Assembly: GCF_032884065.1 (NCBI RefSeq)
Contig: NC_088868.1
Location: forward strand, 37,936,867 to 38,000,866
Reading direction: 5' to 3'
From: Artemia franciscana
Taxonomy: Eukaryota > Arthropoda > Branchiopoda > Anostraca > Artemiidae
DNA: 64,000 nucleotides
Under the pieces are notes generated by a model. That model made no database searches. It was not told the origin of the DNA and worked only from the letters and a program-made list of their open reading frames with translations. Positions 34,430-44,129 of this stretch are shown piece after piece. A program made the position numbers and the translations under genes. Each line of letters begins with the position of its first letter. Position 1 is the stretch's first letter.

Positions 34430-37000
34430 AATCATCTTTTACCAAGGCTATGGCAAATTAATACAATAAACCCTAAATTCCCAAACAATGCTGCTAAAAA
34501 GGCAATGGGTGAGCCCAAAAAAGGCAAATACATTAGTGCTGCTTGCAACAATAATCTAGATGAAGATTGTAATGCAATGAATTGTGATACATGCATACAA
34601 TGGCTATACACGGATTGTCTTGAGCTCGGGCAACCTGAGTATAATCTGCTAACTAAAATGAATAGGAGATTGGGTTGCAAATGAAAATTCCCTGTTTTTA
34701 AGGGTAATACCAAATATGGCATAAGTGCAGCTGATATACAAGCCATAGATAACACTAAAACCACCAATAACTGCTGTACATGACCTGGATATTAAAATCA
34801 AGAATGCAGTTAAGCAATCATTTAGCAAATTTAAAGAAGAACTAAAGAAAGACATTGATGTCAAGTTCTGAACATTGAAACCTGTATGAAGAACATTGAA
34901 CATTGAAAATTGTATGAAGAGCTTTATGCACAGCATGCCAATAGCAAAGGAAATTTAGTCGCAAGAGGTAATAAATTGTTAAAAAAAAGTGTTGTCATTT
35001 GTGGTAGTTCTAATAATGGCAGCATTGAATCTGAAGTATTTAATGGCCCAAATAATGTCACAAATAGTCAGAATAAAATCAATACAACTTAGACAAGCAA
35101 TGGCCTAAAAGTTGTCTTTAGTAATATAGATTATTTAATGTTCCATGAAATAAAACATACACTCAGCAAAGCAGATATTGATGCTTTTTGGGAGATAAAA
35201 CCTAAGTGGACTAAAACCCCTCTTAGATACATCCAGATTCATGATTACACTTTGATCACCAACTTATCTAATGTAGAAGGAAGAGGCCTATGAGATATAT
35301 GTTGAACAAGCATGGATTTCATTTCTCAAATTTTTTGGGCCCTTTCATATATGATGCATGTCTAGAAGTCCTAGTTCCCCTATCCTTGAACTATTTATTC
35401 TTGTTGTTAGTACATCAATTGATAATAAAATGAAGCATCAAGACAATATAATTATTGTTAGTGACTTCAACCTTTCATACATTCAGTGGGTATATTTACC
35501 CAATTTGTATAAGGTAGTTTTTGTTTGAACTAAATTTGACTTGATTATTCATTTTAATTTTGGATTATCTTGGTTTAGCTTATTCTTCCAACCAAGTTTC
35601 ATCCTGATATCTTCACTCCAAGCATCATTCAAGATTTCCAGTTTCCCCCTCCAACTCCCCCTGATTTCACTGCATTTAGTCAGGAATTAAAATAAGAGCT
35701 CTTAGAAACAAGGTCCAGTTCCCCTAGCTTCAAGCTGTTAGTACATCAATTGATAATAAAATGAAGCATCAGGACAATATGATTATTGTTGGTGACTTCA
35801 ATTGTCTACATATTCAGTGGGTCAATGGGTCTGGATTCTCAGAAAATAGTTCAACAAAAATTGTTTCTGGAAATGACTGTTTAATCACTCCTGTAATTAG
35901 GCAGTTAGCTTCCCAACTTTATTTAGAGAAGGTCAAAATCCTTCATTATTTGATCTTCTGCTAGTAAAGGAACTAGAATCTATACTGAGTATTGACCCCC
36001 TACCAACATATAGAGCAAGTGATCACATTGCCATAGGTTACAGCTTTAGACTGTACCCACATAGATTGGAATTTATGAAAGATGTGTATACTGATAACAG
36101 TTAAATTTGTCATGAATTGGCACAATGTGATTGGTCTTTTATTGAATGTATACACATAAAAGGTCTAATGCTCTTGTTCCTAGCCCAACTCAGTTGGGCC
36201 TAAGTCAACTATGCAAAGAATATTATTAAGAGCTATTGAAAAAAGACTGTAATTGGTAAAGGAAACCAAAAACCCTCCCATATGTTACAAAGGAAATTAA
36301 AAAGGTCAGAAACAGAAAAAAGGAATACTAGAAGCTGTACTTAAAGAATCACAACCAGAAGGGTTATTACACAAAATACAAACAGGCATATTACTAACTG
36401 CAAAATCTTACTTGAAAAATAACCAAAAAATATGAGGAATCAATAGCAGCTGCAAAAAAAACAACCCCATATCCTGGAGGTATACATCATCTGGTAACCC
36501 TGGAAGTTGTTATGCAACTTCTACTGGATAGCAAAACAAAACTGTGGCCCAAGGAAGATTACCAATAAACTAATTAGGCAGTTCATCTTGGAACTTACTG
36601 TCCTGATAATGCCACAATTCCAGAGGCCCTAAGTTATGAGGATTTAAATAGCATGACACCTATTAATAGCCTAGCCTATAACCAAAACTGATGTAGAAAC
36701 CCAATTGAGGAAGATTAACCCAAATAAATCAACAGGACCAGATGGAGTACCCTATCTCCCTGGCTACTACACAAGACATATGCAGTGTTGTTGCATCCTC
36801 TTACTCAACTTTTCTAAAAGTCCCTTAGTACTAAAGATATTCTATAAGATTGGAAGGATCATGTCTGTAAACAAAGGGGAAAGGAAGCAAACAATTGTCA
36901 ACCAATTATTCTTACCTCAGTAATTAGAAACCAAGAAATTTGCCAACTTGACAGGCCTATACCTATTGAAATTTTGAAGAAAACAACATTTTACCTTAAT
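34430..37000 (+). pseudogene. CR1/Jockey-like LINE, ORF1 to RT start, degenerate
   Basis: ORF1 begins near 34505 and holds a PHD-like cysteine pattern, C-x8-C-x4-CDTC then IQWLYTDC, with a Tyr where a His is usual, before a stop in GCK. The endonuclease follows: GLKVVFSNIDYLMFHE at about 35107, SKADIDAFWEIKPK, MIIVGDFN at about 35780, and ASDHIAIGY near 36010, keeping the GDFN and SDH catalytic boxes. The RT begins with LRKINPNKSTGPDGVP at about 36706 and is lost by about 37000. A repeat at 35490-35735 interrupts the endonuclease. Confidence 0.8.
35490..35735 (-). repeat. Dispersed repeat interrupting the LINE endonuclease
   Basis: It is the inverse of part of the repeat at 16137-16560 (CCCCCTCCAACTCCCCC and TTAAAATAAGAGCTCTTAGA). 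The LINE sequence on its left (about 35405-35490) is repeated on its right (about 35740-35820): ACATCAATTGATAATAAAAT then GACTTCAA. About 85 bp of the host element is therefore duplicated. Confidence 0.7.
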
Positions 37001-38090
37001 TTTCAGTTATCAGGTTCTTTTTCTCTGGTTCCAGCCTGAAAATGAAATCCCTGACATTTGAGTAGAATTTTAAGCCATATTGATGTTTTTTTTTCAAATA
37101 TAGGAAATGTATTTGCATATCTTTAAAACCTTATAGCCTAAATTGGGATTGAGCAAAGTTGTGAAGCTGAAAACAATTTTGTTGTACTTCATTCAAGCAG
37201 AAGATCTATTTTGCAAGGTTTGACTTTTATAAAACACATATTTTTAAAGGTCAGGACCCTTTAGAGGGAGTAGAGGTAGGTAGTTCAAAATACCTTCCCA
37301 TGACATACATTAGCCTTTAGACCCATTCCCTGAAAGTTTCATTTTTCTGACCTAAACCCTTTCTAGATAGTGAAACATGCTTAATTGAATTTTACTGCAA
37401 AAAGCAGCTAAACTACAATTTTACCATTTATAACATAACTTAGTCTAATAGTCTTGTTCCAAGCCTAACTCAGTTTGGCCTAGCAACTTTCCAAGATGTC
37501 AAAAAGCCAAGAGAATCATAATTTACTGATATCAATTATGTAGCCTACATAATTACAATTGTTACAACATTTTAACTTCTAAATCAACTAACCTTAGAAT
37601 AATTTAAAAAAGTTAATTTTTTAATTTAGCTAGTCAAGCTTTCCTTATCAATGACTATATGCTGACACCTCGACAGGAGCCGTCTTTGTCATCTAGTTTT
37701 CTCGAAACTCAAATTAATAGATGGCCCAATCTTCTAACGAAAGTGATACTTCCTACGAATATGAATATATCCACTGTCTCAATACCGTCGTTTTGCGGAT
37801 TGAAGCCATTACGTAGTAGGGGTGTAATAAACGGCGAGTCTTTTAGAGTCAGAGGATATTAGTTCAAGTTGATTTGTGGAGGTAATTGAGCCAACAAATA
37901 TTTGTAAAATTACTACTGCTAATAATAATTAATCACTGCAGCAATAAACCTTATGGGGCCAATACAGTTATTGGTTGGGTTGAGCTATAAATAAAATTGG
38001 AATAGTCATGGTTGAGCCTTAATAATAATTGTTTAAGAGAAATTTTTTCGCTTTTTGGAAAATTAGCAGTAAGCAGTGTTGTATTATTGA
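37001..38090. other. No gene seen
   Basis: AT-rich sequence without recognised coding or repeat structure. Confidence 0.4.
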
Positions 38091-38099
38091 ATGACATGT

Positions 38100-39230
38100 T
38101 GTCTAACGTCATTTCCAAGTTTTAAAAGGGAACAAATTATCATCATCGTCAACATTTTAAATGTAAACCGTTGCAAAAAACTGAGCAGGGCCGGAAAAAC
38201 AGACAGTAAAACTCTAGAAAAACTAAAAAGAAACAACAGAACTAAAAACACACTTTGACAACTACGAACAAGGGACAAAGAGAAATGATCAAAGATGAGA
38301 AGACATCTGAAATTCAGCAGAGAAATCACGAATACGCTTCTCACAAGCCCCAGCTGTGTTTACCATTCGATATTTTCTTTGCAGAAAAGAGTTCCTTGTC
38401 CATATTGGCAATTCCATTAAACACTTTGCAAATTTAAAATAAAGGCGATGAACTTGCTTTTTCTTACCACAGTTAAAAAAGACCAAACATGGGCAAGGGC
38501 AAATGAAGAACAGTTAGGCTATTGTACAACAGAGAACCGTCAACTCTACTCAGATACAAAACTTTTGAAGCCAGGGATGCATACCTGAACCTATCCTGAA
38601 GACCTGTAACACGATTATTAAACAAAACTGGAGAAGTCAAATATCCTTGGCGTACATTTTCCAAGATTGGAAATTGTAGACTACTATTTTTAAATCGAGC
38701 TTTCAGATTTCTACACACGAGTCTAAAACAAGCAGTTAAAACATTATGAGTGCTTTCTAAATAGGCCTCAAGAAAAACCCTGCAAAAATATACACGAGTC
38801 GATGCTCTTGTAACATCAAGGCCACAAAAGACGAAAAATCACCTCTGTCTTCAATATCCTTCAGCACGTTTATAAGTAGAAAGAGAGTGTACTCTCTATC
38901 CAAGCCAGATTGGTATGGTACCCAAATTGCCAAGGAGGGCCAGAATATTTTTCATCAATGATTCTTATCAAAATTGACTAAAATAGCTTGAAAGTAATAC
39001 ATGATACGATAATAAGGTAAGAACTGCACAAAGAAGTGTCTGTTTTGCCCTTTTTAAGGATGGGGGCTATTTTTTTTGATAAAAATTGCATAGGGACTAC
39101 ACCACGGACCAGAAATATCTGAAACAGTTTTACTAAACGTTGCTCGAATGAAGGACCTGCAAGTTACAGGTGCTTTGCTGAAATGATATCAACACCAGAG
39201 GAAGACTGTTTCCTTAATTATGGAATCAAA
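38100..39230 (-). pseudogene. LINE-type RT fragment
   Basis: On the minus strand: SSGVDIISAKHL (about 39205), GVVPMQFLSKKIAPILKKGK (about 39100), an FGYHT segment (about 38920), ENVRQGYLTSPVLFN (about 38650) matching the RT box with QG-LSP, and a decayed DDD-containing segment at about 38130 in the place of the catalytic box. There are several frameshifts. It differs from the LINEs at 29-37 kb. Confidence 0.65.
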
Positions 39231-40890
39231 GAGTGAACAGCACTTGGCAACACAAACAGCCAAGATTTTGCTTTATTTCATTGAATGAGGTCAAGTTGTT
39301 TTTCAAGTAACATTTTTGTGCTTTTATTGGGTGCACTGAACTTCCTCACGAAATATTTAACCCACTTTTCTCAGGCACACTAACGCTCAGGGCTTTGGCA
39401 TGTTTACTCTACTTGCAGAGTTCGGAGGGATCTTCAGCAATACAGATCATATTTTTCTGGATCACAATCAACTTATGGATTTTTTCTTAATATTTCCTAT
39501 AGTAGGAAGCCTCATGTCATTTACTAAGCCGTGTCGTGGGTGACCACAATTGTTCTAAAACGGAAGCCATGGCTTATAGTTTTTTGTTTGTGTTAAATGT
39601 CGAAGAAAATGATAAATTTCGGGAAGATCTATTAATTTCCATAGTTAAATATTAATTCCCATCAATCAGGAGAGACAAAAAATACTCGATTTTTTTTTTG
39701 CAGAGTGGGCAATGCTCTGTTTTTTCCTATTTTTCATGTCATAAATTTCAGTTAGTTTGGTCTTAGCTCTACGATATTTAAAATTTAAAGTTAAAATTTT
39801 AGTTTGGGTTTTAGCTCTACGATATTTTTTACAGGGCCAAAAGCAAATAGTTTTGCTAGTCCTGATCTGAAGTACATTTATATGTTTATGTTTATATGTA
39901 TATGTTTATGTGTTTTATTTAAGAGGATACAATGTGAAGTTCTTTGACCAAAATTATACTTCTTTGAGCCATTTTTCTGATTTGATTTTGAGAACCCAGC
40001 CTTACTGCGCATGTCTATTTTTGTTTAGTGGATGAAATAGTAGGCTTCTAACCTCCACAGTTCTTACAAAAGTGTGGACCTCAGACTAGATTGATGAATA
40101 TGAACTGAAATTTTGAAAACGTGCGTGTGATTCTCGCTAATAGCCAAAAAGCCTAGTTTTACTTATGTTCTAGCCAAAATCTATGGTGCCTCAGCTGATA
40201 TGGATAATTTGAAGTTCATGACTTACGAGAGAGTCTGAAGTGGTTTCGCTGCTTTGTGTTTTCTTGAGCTATTTTTATACTTTCGAGTGGAAGGCAATGG
40301 ACTAGTAAAAAAAGCCGCCACTATCACACCGAAGCTGGACTATAATTGAAAAGTACTTAAAATGGCTATGTGGCCTTATTGTTAGAATAGCCTCTTATTG
40401 AGCAAAAAAAAAAAAAAAAAATCCAAAACTATTTTACCATGGGCCTAAAAAAGCATAGATGTCGCTAGTCATGTGTTGTTCTTCGTATTGGTTAAAGTTG
40501 TTATTTTATTCCACGTTTTGGAACTGGGAAAAGGAATGGTATCCCATGTAGCTCTTCATCTTGAATGGTTCTCTCATAGCAACAGGAAAAAGGTCATACC
40601 TTTTGGTCTCTTAGTAGGGGTATGAGAGAGTAGGCAGACAGAAAGGAAATACATTATTGAATCTAGAAGGGTTTTCTTTTTTACGCATATGATTTAAATT
40701 TGATAATATGATCACAATCGACACTATTATTGCCTAGGATAAATACATTATTGGATCACTCAGCATAAATAAATAGATATTTTTGATCATAAGTACAACC
40801 ATCTATTAGTGAGTCATGTCGTAACATAGTCAGCTATCATTGTGTTGATAGTTGACTCTGATCTAACAGCCTGAGCAATTAAATTTAAAC
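39231..40890. other. No gene seen
   Basis: AT-rich sequence. A TATGTTTATGTTTATATG run lies at about 39880-39910 and a poly-A run at about 40406. A short inverted pair, TAGTCAGCTATCA and TGATAGTTGACT, lies at about 40828-40855. Confidence 0.4.
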
Positions 40891-40894
40891 TTAG

Positions 40895-41050
40895 TGTCTA
40901 TCAAACAGTTCATGGTAACGAACTGTAGTAAGGAGCGACCCGGCTCAATAGTAACTGAAACTCTAAAAAATGGAATTTTGATACCAATAGCTACATCAAA
41001 TGAATTGCACTTTAATGCTGATTTTAAATATATAAGTTTCATCAAGTTAG
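40895..41050 (+). repeat. AGTAAGGAGCGACC repeat family, truncated copy
   Basis: It begins with CAGTTCATGGTAACGAACTG (the family's terminal hairpin, one mismatch), then TAGTAAGGAGCGACCCGGCT and AATAGTAACTGAAACTC, and stops at about 41050. It directly abuts the Polinton-like remnant. Confidence 0.8.
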
Positions 41051-41056
41051 CCATTT

Positions 41057-41419
41057 CTATAAAATGGTGTTCACAAGTCCTGCAATAATCGGCAGTAACA
41101 ATGAAAAGAAACTAACGCCTGCTTGAACAAGCCGTTTTCTGTTAAAAGCTTTTCTTTTCCTTTTCCAAGCTAGGGTACGTACAAGTGAACGATGCTGCTT
41201 GGTCTGTTGCCTAACATCTTGCGACAGTTGAACATTGCCCTCAGTTAAATTTAAGCAAAGCTCAGATAGGAGATCAATGAATTCATTGTCAATACCATAT
41301 TTGAGTTTAGCTTTTCTAAACAAGGGTTTTGACTTACCTAGTACTAAGCACAAATGTCTATTTCCATGTAGCCTCTTTAATGTCATGATGATGACTAACG
41401 ACATTTTTTTACTATTCAC
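41057..41419 (-). CDS. Small basic ORF with hydrophobic C-terminus, likely from a Polinton/adintovirus-like element
   Basis: This is a 120-residue intact frame. It has an N-terminal part with TLKRLHGNRHLCLVLGKSKP, a middle (DNEFIDLLSELCLNLTEGNV) predicted helical, a very basic segment (TLAWKRKRKAFNRKR) and a hydrophobic end (FFSLLLPIIAGLVNTIL). I recognise the layout as that of a short protein found beside the capsid and polymerase genes of Polinton/adintovirus-like elements in animal genomes, with a basic DNA-binding part and a hydrophobic tail. The identification is from memory of the pattern. The polymerase-like fragment at 42890 on the same strand supports it. The Met is probably internal to the original start region. 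Confidence 0.5.
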   Translation of the reverse strand: MNSKKMSLVIIMTLKRLHGNRHLCLVLGKSKPLFRKAKLKYGIDNEFIDLLSELCLNLTEGNVQLSQDVRQQTKQHRSLVRTLAWKRKRKAFNRKRLVQAGVSFFSLLLPIIAGLVNTIL

Positions 41420-41431
41420 GGATAGATATAC

Positions 41432-41660
41432 GGTAATTTCTTTATCAAAATACCTGTGACTACACGTAACTCTTTGGGTGTTTGTTGATTAAGATCCAAT
41501 AGAATTTTTCCATAAGGTTTATTAGTAGCTTCATTGTATACCGAGAGCAAAACAAACTTGGTTCACCGGGATATATTTCCTTGTTTAAAATTATGAGAGA
41601 ACTTGAATCACAAACAAACCTATAGATAATATAGTGGGTACAATTCAATGCAGGTGTTCT
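41432..41660 (-). pseudogene. Protein-like segment upstream of the small basic ORF
   Basis: A minus-strand frame at about 41435-41545 reads VYNEATNKPYGKILLDL, then QQTPKELRVVTGILIKK and a stop, which looks like real coding sequence. It lies just upstream of the ORF at 41057-41419 and probably belongs to the same remnant as the C-terminal end of a neighbouring gene. The function is not known. Confidence 0.4.
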
Positions 41661-42234
41661 CTTTCTTTTACTCTGATGAAAAAGACTTAGGAGAACAACA
41701 GTTAGGGAAATTTTTCATGATGAGACCAGACCGTGAATAGTTATAACCTCTCTTGAGTCCATTTTGCAATAGATTCAACCAATCATCAATAATGAACCTC
41801 AAAAATATTAATTGAAATAAAAATATAATTGGCTCAAAAATATTAAAACGTCAAGTCCTCGTATGAATTTTATGTCTGGTGCAATACTCTTTATTTTATC
41901 AACGGACCATTGTCAAACACTATAGCAGTAATAGATGTCTGTCAGATTTTCTAAAAACATTTTATCACGATTTTGAATTATTTTCGTTAAAAAAGTTGCT
42001 TTACCAAATATTGAAGGTGCGCAAAGAAATGATCTGAGTGGAGTTTTAAACTGATGCATACTCCTCCAATTTTGAAATACAACTAACCGAACCTAGCCTC
42101 AATCGGTTGAAAACGTAATAAATAAAGTAATACATAAATAAACACTTTAATACATAAATAAATACAGTACAATTTTTAAAAACAGCATAAAATAGACACT
42201 TAAATATATTTAAAGACATAAAATTGGCACTCGG

Positions 42235-42345
42235 ACATGCTGCCATGTGGGATGGACTGGGCCGGGGGTACCACGGGCAGAACGGTGGCAAGAAGGTGCA
42301 GCAACCCTGCGAGCTTGGGCAAGCCACGGTTGACAGCACGTAAAA
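42235..42345. other. GC-rich island in AT-rich surroundings, unassigned
   Basis: About 110 bp with motifs such as GGACTGGGCCGGGGGTACC and GCGAGCTTGGGCAAGCC sit inside sequence made of AATAAATA-type repeats. No protein or RNA family was recognised. Confidence 0.4.
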
Positions 42346-42889
42346 CAATAGTATAATATTAAGCACTTCTTAAACGATTCTTCTTTATGCAAAAATAAAG
42401 AAATGAAAATAAATATATAAATATAAAAAAGTACTAAAAATGAACCCTTGAAAATACACATTGCCAAGTTGGAGACTGTAAGGATTAGAAAAAAGGAGGC
42501 CCTCCGCCCACCAACTATTGAATTTTTTCCAGACCAAGACGCCGTCTATACTCTACTAATAGGTCTTGATCTGAAGCCAGATAATGACAGTGTGGTAATA
42601 TCTTCACACCGCCTGCGCATAAACAAATTTTATCTGATTTGTTGGACATTTTTTTCTATACTCGAACTGTATAGTCTTTAAATTATAAATTTTAGTATTT
42701 AATCGCTATGACAGTCACTCTCAGAATTAAATTATTTTCTTCAGTTCCTACAAACATTCATATTAAAATTTTCCTTAACATAGTGTGTTGCAGACTTTTT
42801 GATATCCTTATAGTGTGTTTGCATGGACATCAAGTAGCTCTTTGTCTCTGATTTTCAAAATAACAACATATTCGGACCCTGGCGATTCA

Positions 42890-43153
42890 CTAGCTCCGGT
42901 TAAATTTACTCCTACCAGTTGTTGTAGTCCATTCGAGAGCTAATTTGCGTACCCTTTTCCAAATCATACAAGGGAAAACAAAGTCCTGTATCGAGTCATG
43001 AAGTTCCACTGGTACTTCAAAATCAATTTCGTAAAACCATCCTTCTGGTCGATTCTCTTCAACAGCAGTAATGCCAGGAAAATTTGCACCAGAAGGATTG
43101 TCTAGCCATTTGTAATTTCCACATGGCAAATAGAAGTGAGACATTGCTGACAT
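42890..43153 (-). pseudogene. Protein-primed DNA polymerase B fragment (Polinton/adintovirus type)
   Basis: The frame reads MSAMSHFYLPCGNYKWL, then ITAVEENRPEGWFYEIDF and EVPVELHDSIQDF. An acidic D-x-E-x-P context followed by ELHD fits the motif A region of the protein-primed family B polymerases of Polinton-type elements, and the preceding LP-x3-KWL segment is also in the expected place. Only about 88 codons remain; the frames around it are broken. Together with the segments at 41.0-41.7 kb it marks an eroded insertion. Confidence 0.65.
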
Positions 43154-43862
43154 ATGAAGGGAATTGATTTACAAGAAAACCAGATTCAACTTTTCCCCGA
43201 TGCGTCGTCCAGTCGGGTGCCAGTTCCAGTTTTTTTTGTTTAATGATAATATCAAACAAAAAACGTATTCCGAGTTACCAGAGCTGATTCTAAAAAACAA
43301 AAGGATTAGTTTAAATCTTTTAACCAAAATACCCAAAAAAGGTATATTTTAAAATTTAGGAGAAGGCATTTTTGGGTAAAATTTTAGACTAGAGGCTTCT
43401 TGTGATTTTGAAAAGTAGTTGAGATAGTTGAATGAAACTTTCAGAATTGAATGCGGGGCCTAAAATATCTCCTTGGAAGGTATTCTGAAGTACTTTCCTC
43501 GCTCCTTTCCTCCTCCAGAGGGGACTGATCTTTGATTACCTTTTATAATTTTTGGGTTATACACATTAAACTTAGAGACATCGATCTTGTGCTTAAATGA
43601 GACGCATGAAAGTGTAGTGAATCTCATAACTTAAGTCAACCCTGACTAATAAGGTTTTAAAGATTCATAAATTTGTTCTTAAATTTAGGATAAAACCTTT
43701 GTAAAGCTTAAAATCCCACTTAAATACTAGGAATTATATTTTCAATGATTACAGCCATTGAAAACCCAAAATTAAGGGGCAAATTTTTTTGTCATAATTT
43801 AGAAAAATATTTCAGAAATTTATGTCACAGTAAGGAGAGGGTAGAGATAGTAGCTCGCAATA

Positions 43863-44110
43863 AAAAAAAGTAAAGGATACGGCATTAGACTTTACAGTCT
43901 GTACCGGCGGTGCTGATCTCCGTTTCTTGACCCCTCAGCCAGGAAGTGCAATGGGGGGTTGGGGGCCAGCCATCGTGTGCTTTCGCACACCCTTCCTGTT
44001 TACCTTCCCCAGATTTCTCCAGGTACCCATTGGAGCTGGGTCGACTCTGGCTAAGCTTACAGAGTCACGCCACTGACCCCCGTCCCAAACTGAAGAATTG
44101 GGTACACTGG
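43863..44110 (-). mobile_element. 5'-truncated SINE with perfect 19-bp target duplication
   Basis: The flanks GAGATAGTAGCTCGCAATA at 43844-43862 and 44111-44129 are identical. The body matches the middle and 3' part of the SINE at 9454-9758 (AAACGGAGATCAGCACC, GAAAGCACACGATGGCTGG, ACCTGGAGAAATCTGGGG), plus a G/C-rich 16-bp insert near 43950. The tRNA-like head is absent. Confidence 0.88.
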
Positions 44111-44129
44111 GAGATAGTAGCTCGCAATA

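Noticed and set aside
42448-42681. Protein-like plus-strand frame with EFFPDQDAVYTLLIGLDLKP
   Set aside because: No family recognised and no splice or gene context; kept only as a note.
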